A DNA stretch of 64,000 nucleotides, from positions 930,001 through 994,000 of the forward strand of contig NZ_CP029550.1 in the NCBI RefSeq assembly GCF_003173715.1, given 5' to 3'. This document shows positions 58,231 through 64,000 of this stretch, piece by piece. The DNA is from Methylobacterium durans (lineage in GTDB: Bacteria; Pseudomonadota; Alphaproteobacteria; Rhizobiales; Beijerinckiaceae). How positions within the stretch are numbered: the stretch's first letter is position 1; each line of letters opens with the position of its first letter. The position numbers were made by a program, and so were the translations under genes. Under the pieces are notes generated by a model. The model did no database searches. It saw only the letters and a list, made by a program, of their open reading frames with translations, and had not been told where the DNA came from.

Positions 58231-59046
58231 CTAAGACAGGGTCGGAGCTTCCTCCGTTGTCACGCGAAACCCTGCAAGGGTATTTGCCCCGAAGGTCAGC
58301 GTCAGTGGCACGTCGGCGGCATCGCGTCCGTAGGCGATCAGGATCCGGCCGATGCGGGAGCTGTTATTGCGCGGATCGAAGGTGTGCCAGCGGCCGCCGA
58401 GATAGACCTCCATCCAGGCCGCAAAGTCGCCCGGCGCGTGTGGCAAGGGCAAGCCGATGTCGCTGACATAGCCGTTGCAGTAGCGGGTTGGGATGTTGAG
58501 GCAGCGGCAGAAGGTGATGGCGAGGTGCGCGAAGTCGCGGCAGACGCCCTGTTGCTCCTCAAAGACATCGTAGGCCGTGCGGGTCGAGCGCGCATGCTCG
58601 TACCCGAAGGTGATCCGGTCATGCACGTAGTCGCAGATGGCTTGAACCCGGCTCCAGCCAGCCGGGAGATGGCCGAATAGATCCCAGGCGATGTCGGAGA
58701 GGCGGTCGGTCTCGCAATAGCGGCTGCCGAGGAGGAACAGCACACTGTCCGAGGGTAGCTTCTCGATGGCGGTCTCCTGGGCGTCGGTGACTTGCGTGTC
58801 GCCGCTGCCGTGATCGCGCACCACTGTGTCGGTCTTCAGGGTGAAGCGGCCGGCAGGGGCGACCATGCGGTTGCACCAATTGCCGAAGCTGTCGCGGTAT
58901 CCGTCGAGGGGGACCGCGGGGCTGGTGATTAGGTAATCTGGCCGTTCGAGGTCGGAGAAACGTGAGGCGTGGACGTTCAGCGTCGCAATCACCGGTGTGG
59001 GTTGCGGGAACTCGTAAGTCATCTCGCAGCCGACAAGAATGCGCAT
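58231..59046 (-). CDS. Transglutaminase-like cysteine protease family protein
   Basis: A 271-residue protein. An N-terminal beta region (MRILVGCEMTYEFPQPTPVI, RFTLKTDTVV) is followed by a transglutaminase-like core. The core has the nucleophile Cys in EQQGVCRDFAHLAITFCRCL, the His in VYLGGRWHTFDPRNN and an Asp in DPRNN. Members act as peptidases or amidases, often next to circularly permuted ATP-grasp genes, which are not present here. Probably cytoplasmic. Confidence 0.88.
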   Translation of the reverse strand: MRILVGCEMTYEFPQPTPVIATLNVHASRFSDLERPDYLITSPAVPLDGYRDSFGNWCNRMVAPAGRFTLKTDTVVRDHGSGDTQVTDAQETAIEKLPSDSVLFLLGSRYCETDRLSDIAWDLFGHLPAGWSRVQAICDYVHDRITFGYEHARSTRTAYDVFEEQQGVCRDFAHLAITFCRCLNIPTRYCNGYVSDIGLPLPHAPGDFAAWMEVYLGGRWHTFDPRNNSSRIGRILIAYGRDAADVPLTLTFGANTLAGFRVTTEEAPTLS

Positions 59047-59364
59047 GGGCGCTCTCCAGAAAAGTAGGACAAGGATCCATGCCGGTCGTTTGAAAGCAGA
59101 AGCCGCGCCGGCAGATGTGCCCCGTAGGGTGAGCGCACCCCTGGGCGTAGCATGGATGAGCGGTGAGCTGTCGATTTATTTTGAGCGTGATCGAAGCCCC
59201 TATTGGGCTGGAGGCTCAGGAATACTTGGCTATCTCACTTCGGACCCGCCAGATTTCAAGCGATCCGCCCGATTGAGGCGGGTCAATTGCCGGAAGCCGA
59301 GATTGCAGTAATGTGTCGCTTGGCTAGCGATAATTCAGACAGACCAGCTAGAGATCTTGCTTCC
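59047..59364. other. Intergenic stretch
   Basis: About 320 bases between the transglutaminase-like gene start and the end of the four-gene cassette. I see no gene or motif here; part of it should be the transglutaminase promoter. Confidence 0.35.
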
Positions 59365-59622
59365 TCACTGCAGTCGTTCAATCTGGTATTTGTCCGTCTC
59401 TGTGATCCATTCCTCAACCGTCAGAAGCGGTGCGTGGATGATCAGGGTATCTCCGTCGCGGTTCGCCCGTCCATCCGCCACCCACCTCCGCCAGTTCGTC
59501 ACTGCGTCGGCCACGACCTCAGGCGGGAAGCCGCCGAGGTTGACCAGCTTCGCGATGTGTCCCGTGGGCTGCCGCGCCTCGATCCTCTCGACGCGCTTCA
59601 ACATGCTCGCAATCGTGCTCAT
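59365..59622 (-). CDS. Hypothetical protein, last gene of an overlapping cassette
   Basis: An 85-residue protein: MSTIASMLKRVERIEARQPT, then IAKLVNLGGFPPEVVADAVT, TNWRRWVADG and LLTVEEWITETDKYQIERLQ. It shares the 'LxxRLxRIE' start with the next two upstream proteins. Its start overlaps the previous stop by 4 bases. Function unknown. Confidence 0.6.
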   Translation of the reverse strand: MSTIASMLKRVERIEARQPTGHIAKLVNLGGFPPEVVADAVTNWRRWVADGRANRDGDTLIIHAPLLTVEEWITETDKYQIERLQ

Positions 59623-59849
59623 GCGTTCGGCCTTCTGTAGGCGGGTGGATCGACAATGCGCCACGCGATGACGAACTGACCGGGCCGGTACTGGCCGGCG
59701 GCTTCCAGCGCCGCGAGCTGCTGGGCCTGATCCTCGTCGCTGTGTGTGACGATCCGGACAGCGGGCCCGAAGCCGAGGTGCCCGAACTCGTTTACGGGCC
59801 TGCGCCGCTCCTCGATCCTCCGCAGGCGGGTCTCAAGGCTCCGGTTCAT
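59619..59849 (-). CDS. Hypothetical protein of the cassette
   Basis: A 76-residue protein: MNRSLETRLRRIEERRRPVN, AVRIVTHSDEDQAQQLAALE, QFVIAWRIVDPP. It begins with the same short basic helix as its neighbours, probably an interaction motif. ATG overlaps of 4 bases link it to genes on both sides. Confidence 0.6.
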   Translation of the reverse strand: MNRSLETRLRRIEERRRPVNEFGHLGFGPAVRIVTHSDEDQAQQLAALEAAGQYRPGQFVIAWRIVDPPAYRRPNA

Positions 59850-60454
59850 ACGAACAGGCCCTCCCCAGGCAGGTAGCGAGCGAGCCATGCGGACTGCCGG
59901 GCGGCGTGACGTTCAAAGCCCGTGCGGGGCGCCGTGTCGCCAGATTGGCAGCTCGGGCAGACGCAGTGCTTCATCGGCCCGTGTCCGTTGCCGGTTGGCC
60001 GGTGGATCTCGGGCTCTGGGTTCTCCTCGCGGCAGAAGAAGCGCAAATCCCGCTCAAGGTCATTGCTCTCGCGGCGGATGGACCGGATGTGAAAGTCCGT
60101 GTCGTCCAAGGCGGACACGTCCTCGCCGGCCTCAACGGCAGCGGCTCGCTCGCGGGCGATGGCCTCCGCGCGGAAGGCAGCACCCAGTAGGGCAAGCTCG
60201 CGGTCACTGATCTTGGGTTCCTGGCCGAAGCCAAGGCCGAACCGGATGCTACGCGACGCGGGCATGGGCTCCGGGTCTGGCCAGACGAGCGCCACGGCGT
60301 CCGAGCCCTTCCGCAGGGTGCCGGCGCGCTCACGCAATGCGATTTCGCCTTCTGCCTCCTCAAGGGTGCGGCCCCAGATCAGGAAGAAGGATACGCCCGG
60401 CGGGCGCTTGGCCTCGACCTTCTCAAGGCGACGGGACAGGCTCGTGATGGTCAT
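59846..60454 (-). CDS. Hypothetical protein with C-terminal Cys cluster
   Basis: A 202-residue protein. It begins MTITSLSRRLEKVEAKRPPG, has a central FFLIWGRTLEEAEGEIALRE segment and ends with a Cys-rich stretch (MKHCVCPSCQSG) that could bind zinc. ATG 60454 overlaps the DUF5681 stop by 4 bases. Its company suggests a phage-derived role; no family is recognised. Confidence 0.6.
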   Translation of the reverse strand: MTITSLSRRLEKVEAKRPPGVSFFLIWGRTLEEAEGEIALRERAGTLRKGSDAVALVWPDPEPMPASRSIRFGLGFGQEPKISDRELALLGAAFRAEAIARERAAAVEAGEDVSALDDTDFHIRSIRRESNDLERDLRFFCREENPEPEIHRPTGNGHGPMKHCVCPSCQSGDTAPRTGFERHAARQSAWLARYLPGEGLFV

Positions 60455-60873
60455 TGCTGGTGAGCCTCGATCCTGAGAAGTCGCTGGTGGAGGTCGGCGG
60501 CCTCGATGGCTCGCACATGGGCGTCCACCGCCTTGCCGATGTCGCTGGCCTCGGCCGGGGTCAGGTCGCCCGCGGCTACGGCCTGCAACAGGGCGCTGGT
60601 CGCCCGCGGGAGGTCCGCCGTCGTCGTGATCTCGGGCAGATCGAAGTTGACGGTGCGGTCCTTCCGGGGCGGCAGCAGGCGGTCCAGGCACATGCGAAGG
60701 GCCTGCGGATTGCCATCCTTGGCAAGCTCGATGGCCTTGCGGGTGATCGCGTCCCCCTCGCCATCCAGAAGCTGCTCAAAGGCGAGCGTGGCGCGGCTGC
60801 GGGCACCCTTCGGGCGCCCTGTTGGGTTGCCAGTCTGGCCCTTCTCAAAGGGTTTGCCTCGCAGCGTCGTCAT
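60451..60873 (-). CDS. DUF5681 domain protein, first gene of the cassette
   Basis: A 140-residue protein. The N-terminal FEKGQTGNPTGRPKGARSRA is the DUF5681 signature found near phage packaging and replication genes. The rest is a helical region (ITRKAIELAKDGNPQALRMC, LLQAVAAGDLTPAEASDIGK). It leads four genes joined by ATGA overlaps and probably transcribed together. Confidence 0.75.
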   Translation of the reverse strand: MTTLRGKPFEKGQTGNPTGRPKGARSRATLAFEQLLDGEGDAITRKAIELAKDGNPQALRMCLDRLLPPRKDRTVNFDLPEITTTADLPRATSALLQAVAAGDLTPAEASDIGKAVDAHVRAIEAADLHQRLLRIEAHQQ

Positions 60874-61133
60874 CGTCCGACCTCAACTTGCTCCGCTGTT
60901 TTTACAGCGGGGAAACAGCAAACCCGGAAATCCTGCATGTGGGCATGCCGGCGAGCCTGTCTGCCAGGATCATGTGCGAGGCTCCGGCCGGTATAAGGCG
61001 GCAAAGGCCACCAGCACATGTGGGCGGTCGATAGGGTCGAAAACCAAAAACTGGAAAGATCACTCAGGTTCTCTGAGTGTGCTATCGTCAGTCTCAGCCC
61101 GCCCCTCCTGCCGAGCTGATGGAGGGTGTCCCG

Positions 61134-61409
61134 GTGCGGTTCGAACGCGACGCGCGCGGTGAGTGGATCGTTGATCCGAGCGAACTTGCAGCCAAGCTCG
61201 GCATCACACTCCGGCTGCTGCAAGACGAGATGCACCTTGGCCTCGTTCACACGCTGGTTGAGGCCGGGCATGGCGGGAACGAAGGGCGGTCTCGTATTAC
61301 GGTTCGGTGCCGCGAGGCCGCATGGCGAGGCGTGTTCGACGCGCAGGGGCGCCTGATCAACGAGTGCCGTCTTTTGACGGATCAACCACCTGATGACGTG
61401 ATCCGGTAG
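61134..61409 (+). CDS. DUF6522-like protein, tandem copy 1
   Basis: A 91-residue protein from GTG 61134, with GGAGGG 7 bases upstream. It begins RFERDARGEWIVDPSELAAK and has LGLVHTLVEAGHGGNEGRSR, then ITVRCREAAWRGVFD. The pattern (start strand, LAxxLGI helix, GR-RxTVR, W-x-G-x-F) recurs in copies 2 and 3. The ATG 15 bases before the start is probably just part of the ribosome site (ATGGAGGG). Function unknown. Confidence 0.65.
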   Translation: MRFERDARGEWIVDPSELAAKLGITLRLLQDEMHLGLVHTLVEAGHGGNEGRSRITVRCREAAWRGVFDAQGRLINECRLLTDQPPDDVIR

Positions 61410-61433
61410 ATTGAGCCTCCGAGGAGCCTGCCA

Positions 61434-61658
61434 ATGGTCATGGAAGTCAGCCGTACAAAGCTCGCGCAGACTGCTCTTGATGCCTACATCTTCGCAGAGG
61501 GTGCAGAGCGGCGCTTGGAGGATGGCGTACCCTCCTGCGAGATTGTTGATCTGATTACCGATCTGCTTCTGCTGGCACATCAAAGAGGGTGCGATCCGCT
61601 CTCCGTCGTTCGCAAGGCCGAGAGGCACGTGCTGGCCGAGACTGCGCCGCAGAAATGA
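61434..61658 (+). CDS. Small helical protein between DUF6522-like copies
   Basis: A 74-residue helical protein: MVMEVSRTKLAQTALDAYIF, EIVDLITDLLLLAHQRGCDP, LSVVRKAERHVLAE. GGAG lies before the ATG. I recognise no family. It is inserted in the array between copies 1 and 2. Confidence 0.5.
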   Translation: MVMEVSRTKLAQTALDAYIFAEGAERRLEDGVPSCEIVDLITDLLLLAHQRGCDPLSVVRKAERHVLAETAPQK

Positions 61659-61700
61659 ACTCAGCCCGCATCCGCCTCTGGCTCCATGGAGGGTCATGGC

Positions 61701-61943
61701 ATGCACTTCGAGCGAGACACGCGTGGTGACTGGGTCGTCGATCCGGAGCAGCTTGCATCCAGGCTGGGGATCAATCCCGGGCAGCTTCGCCACGAGATGC
61801 GCCTCGGGCTCGTCACCAGCCGCATCGAGGGCGGGAGAGACGCAGACCAGGGCTGTTGGCGCGTGACAGTTCGGACGCGGAAAGCGGGTTGGCAGGGCAT
61901 CTTTAATGACGCGGGCTGCCTTATCCGCGAACGCCGCCTGTGA
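61701..61943 (+). CDS. DUF6522-like protein, tandem copy 2
   Basis: An 80-residue protein from ATG 61701 with GGAGGG 7 bases upstream, the same spacing as copies 1 and 3. It reads HFERDTRGDWVVDPEQLASR, LGLVTSRIEGGRDADQGCWR, VTVRTRKAGWQGIFN. The sequence before the start also matches copy 1 (CTCAGCCCGC). Confidence 0.65.
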   Translation: MHFERDTRGDWVVDPEQLASRLGINPGQLRHEMRLGLVTSRIEGGRDADQGCWRVTVRTRKAGWQGIFNDAGCLIRERRL

Positions 61944-62121
61944 GGCTGGGGCAGATCCATCAAGACGTTCCGTTCGGGCCTTTGGGCGGGCGCGAAGCCA
62001 ACACACGCTGATTGTCGCTGCGGGCGAAAATCTGTGCACTCGACAGATCGCTCCCATACCGTGCGTGTGCTAGCGTCAGGTTCAGCCCGCCTCGGCCGTC
62101 GAGCTGATGGAGGGCACCGCA

Positions 62122-62397
62122 ATGCGGTTCAGTCGAAACTGGCGCGGTCAGTGGGTCTTCGACCCTACCGAGTTCGCTGCCAAGCTCGGCATCACACCCG
62201 AACGCTTTCAGGCCGAGATAGACCTTGAGCTCATCCGCTTGTTGGTTGAGAAGGGCCGCGGCGAAGACACTGGACGATCGCGTATTACTGTCCGATCCCG
62301 CGAGGCGGCATGGCAGGGTATCATTGATGGACAGGGCTACGTGCTGAATGAATGTCGTCTGTCGATGGACCAACTGCCAGAGCAGTTGATGCGGTAG
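62122..62397 (+). CDS. DUF6522-like protein, tandem copy 3
   Basis: A 91-residue protein from ATG 62122 with GGAGGG 7 bases upstream. It reads RFSRNWRGQWVFDPTEFAAK, LLVEKGRGEDTGRSR and ITVRSREAAWQGIID, and has the longer C-terminus of copy 1 (NECRLSMDQLPEQLM versus NECRLLTDQPPDDVI). Upstream DNA is closely similar to that of copy 1 (GTGTGCTAGCGTCAG versus GTGTGCTATCGTCAG), so these two are a recent duplication. Confidence 0.65.
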   Translation: MRFSRNWRGQWVFDPTEFAAKLGITPERFQAEIDLELIRLLVEKGRGEDTGRSRITVRSREAAWQGIIDGQGYVLNECRLSMDQLPEQLMR

Positions 62398-62685
62398 TTT
62401 GGACAGCGTTTCATTGACAAAGCTCTGATCGCGGGAATTGCAGGGCGGACGCACGAAGACGTGCATAGAGCGGAGCTGCAACAAGCACTCGCCAGGATTA
62501 CGGTTCTTGGCCCACGGACTGAAGGCGCAAGCGAGGTCCATCAATCGTGAGCCAGAGCTGACCCCGGCGGCGATCTCATTGCGTGCGTAACGGCACCTCA
62601 ATCGAAAACGCGCCAGCGAACCAGCCATCAGACGGGACGAGACAGCCTCCCCTTGGAGGGCGACCGTCACTGAAGGATGGATGCT

Positions 62686-62955
62686 ATGACCAACCGCTTT
62701 GCTTCCCTCGCTGCCGCTGTTGCCCTGAGCTTCGGCGCGGTTGCTGCTCCTGCTCTTGCGCAGGCTGCGACGTTCAACGCCTGGGGTCACGAGTTCTCGG
62801 TGCCCGGATCGCAGTCGGCCGAGGTTCTGAGCGCACCTCAGGGCACCTACACCGCGATGCAGGCGGGCTCGGTTCGTGAACGGGGCTACGGCGCCGCCTA
62901 CCGCTATTCCGGCAGCCATGCTGGTGGCCCGGCCAATGGCCTGCCGCGCAACTGA
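62686..62955 (+). CDS. Secreted hypothetical protein
   Basis: An 89-residue protein with a signal peptide (SLAAAVALSFGAVAAPALAQ) and a short mature part without Cys (AATFNAWGHEFSVPGSQSAE). AAGGA precedes ATG 62686. Small exported proteins of this style are numerous in Methylobacterium; no function is known. Confidence 0.6.
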   Translation: MTNRFASLAAAVALSFGAVAAPALAQAATFNAWGHEFSVPGSQSAEVLSAPQGTYTAMQAGSVRERGYGAAYRYSGSHAGGPANGLPRN

Positions 62956-63289
62956 ACCTGCACTCGCATGCGAAGGGCCGCCGATGAACCGGCGGTCCTT
63001 TGCTGTCACGGGAGGCCGCCCGGACAGGCGCACAATAACGCCGAGCCGGGCTATCCACTTACCGGGTTCGAGGTTCGGGGCCCACGGCCCGAATTGGTCG
63101 GCAGAGGAGATCACGCTTGTGCCTCCTCGTCCGTGATGACGGTCAGCCCACAGGCTCCACGGTCCACGGTTCGCGAAGTCACCACGGTTTCCACCACCAC
63201 ACCCCACACCCCATACGGAGTGTGGTGGTGGTGATGGTCCACGGTTTCCGCGGTTCGCCACAGTCTGATTGTGGAGGTGTGGAAGGGCA
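62956..63289. repeat. Repeat-rich region beyond the 3' end of the RepA-like gene: CCACGGT repeats and a 12-bp hairpin
   Basis: CCACGGT occurs four times (63157, 63164, 63182, 63239), the last two within CCACGGTTTCC. Between copies 3 and 4 is a perfect inverted repeat CCACCACCACAC / GTGTGGTGGTGG (63191-63202 and 63220-63231). The spacing is irregular. Since it lies after the stop of the ATPase gene it could be iteron-like origin DNA or a terminator. Confidence 0.5.
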
Positions 63290-64000
63290 TCAGGCGAGTT
63301 CCCCAACTACGATCATGGTCTGATCGCGCCCCGTGCGGGTATTGTGTCGGGTCTCGGTTCCGAGGCTCCCATTCTTCTTCCACATGCTCAGCAGCTTTGA
63401 GAGCCGCTTGCGCTCGGTGGGATCGCTCGCATCGAGGCCAAGCACCTGCGCGATGGCTTTGCCTGCCCAGTTGTTCGCGCGAACGTCGTCGGCCCATTGG
63501 CCGCCCGCAATGATGTCCTGCACCTTGCGGAGGTCGCCCGGCTGGATCACGTCGGACAGACCTGGAAGCGTCCACGGCGTGACCACACCTACGAAATCGC
63601 CGGGCGCCTCTCGGGTCTCGTTCCCCAGCGGCACGCCGACGAGGTGATGCCATGCCGCGCCCTCTGCCGGCGGCTGCATGTTCGCCTTGCCGTCATCGAC
63701 GCGGAAATACTGGCGCCGCTTCTCGGCCTCGATGCCGGCTTGGGCAGCCTCCTCGGGTGACATACCATTGAGGACGCGGGCGGAACGGACGGCGCCGATC
63801 AGGGCCGAGCCGCCACGGGCATCGTCCACAGTGTAGGCCGTCTGTCCGGCGCCAGCTTTGCGAACGTGGTGGACGAGCTCCACGCCGCAGTTTCCGGCCT
63901 CGGCCACGCCGCCCCACGCCTTCGTGACCGCATCCACGGCACTGTTGTCGTTCTCCGGCACGTCGTGGCACGAGACGAACGGATCGATGATGAGCTGGTC
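63290..64000 (-). CDS. RepA-like AAA/RecA-fold ATPase (5' partial)
   Basis: The frame runs off the right edge, so the start and Walker A are outside. Visible are a Walker B-like strand QLIIDPFVSCHDVPENDN, then VELVHHVRKAGAGQ and SALIGAVRSARVLNGMSPEE. A C-terminal winged-helix-like segment contains LSKLLSMWKKNGSLGTE. This order fits the RepA/RSF1010-type helicase-like ATPases of plasmids, prophages and integrative elements. It is probably a replication protein of the mobile unit. Confidence 0.75.
   Translation of the reverse strand, partial: DQLIIDPFVSCHDVPENDNSAVDAVTKAWGGVAEAGNCGVELVHHVRKAGAGQTAYTVDDARGGSALIGAVRSARVLNGMSPEEAAQAGIEAEKRRQYFRVDDGKANMQPPAEGAAWHHLVGVPLGNETREAPGDFVGVVTPWTLPGLSDVIQPGDLRKVQDIIAGGQWADDVRANNWAGKAIAQVLGLDASDPTERKRLSKLLSMWKKNGSLGTETRHNTRTGRDQTMIVVGELA

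Noticed and set aside
60870..62057. 395-residue open frame on the minus strand
   Set aside because: It is antisense to the DUF6522-like array, whose plus-strand genes have consistent ribosome sites and shared motifs.
44860..64000. Second copy of the tRNA-Ser 3' end (attR)
   Set aside because: I did not see a repeat of the last ~20 bases of the tRNA in the rest of the window; the other end may be outside.

Overview
The window is about 64 kb of GC-rich DNA. It looks like an alphaproteobacterial chromosome, most likely Methylobacterium/Methylorubrum or a close Rhizobiales relative. This is inferred from the guaB-MAPEG-rsmB-guaA neighbourhood, an ExaC-type aldehyde dehydrogenase next to a DUF779 gene, a phasin, a LOV-HWE kinase, several DUF6894, DUF6522 and DUF6481-like small proteins, and frequent GTG/TTG starts. 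No species can be named from the sequence alone.

1-22.9 kb is core genome. The minus strand carries guaB, a MAPEG protein, a PanE-like reductase, an RsmB-type rRNA methyltransferase (apparently starting at CTG) and guaA, which has a one-base frameshift in a C run. Two MFS transporters, a DoxX protein, a serine hydrolase, the aldehyde dehydrogenase/DUF779 pair, an overlapping ppx-rlmE pair, a lone receiver-domain protein, a two-domain cold-shock protein, a periplasmic asparaginase and an AEC transporter follow.

23-41.4 kb is the most interesting part: an unusual Pel-type exopolysaccharide locus. A LuxR-type regulator (plus strand) faces a minus-strand operon running pelA-like, pelB-like (TPR only), pelD, pelE, pelF, pelG, a Wza/ExoF-type exporter and a separate GH114 hydrolase. 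In Pseudomonas PelA the hydrolase and deacetylase sit in one protein. Here the hydrolase is its own gene, and the deacetylase-like domain has lost its recognisable metal-binding Asp and His residues. Divergently transcribed from the operon is a 1136-residue protein without a signal peptide. It has an intact-looking DxD / HxxxHP / H deacetylase triad and four DUF4214 modules, and is followed by glmS. My inference is a rewired Pel pathway: synthase and flippase kept, the PelB barrel and PelC replaced by a Wza-like exporter, and deacetylation perhaps moved to an extracellular protein. Both upstream regions share a GTG(A/G)TTAGTAC motif next to inverted repeats.

41.4-44.9 kb holds a glutaryl-CoA-dehydrogenase-like gene, htpG and tRNA-Ser(CGA). 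From the tRNA to the window end (44.9-64 kb) the DNA is accessory: two decayed integrase tails, a complete IS256-family element, an IS3-type deletion remnant, many small orphan genes (including a dispersed HPF/HPY family and a tandem DUF6522-like array), a LOV-HWE blue-light kinase, a phasin, a transglutaminase-like protein, a four-gene overlapping phage-like cassette with DUF5681, and at the edge a RepA-like ATPase with repeat-rich DNA beyond its 3' end. This looks like a tRNA-anchored island that has been invaded repeatedly and is eroding.
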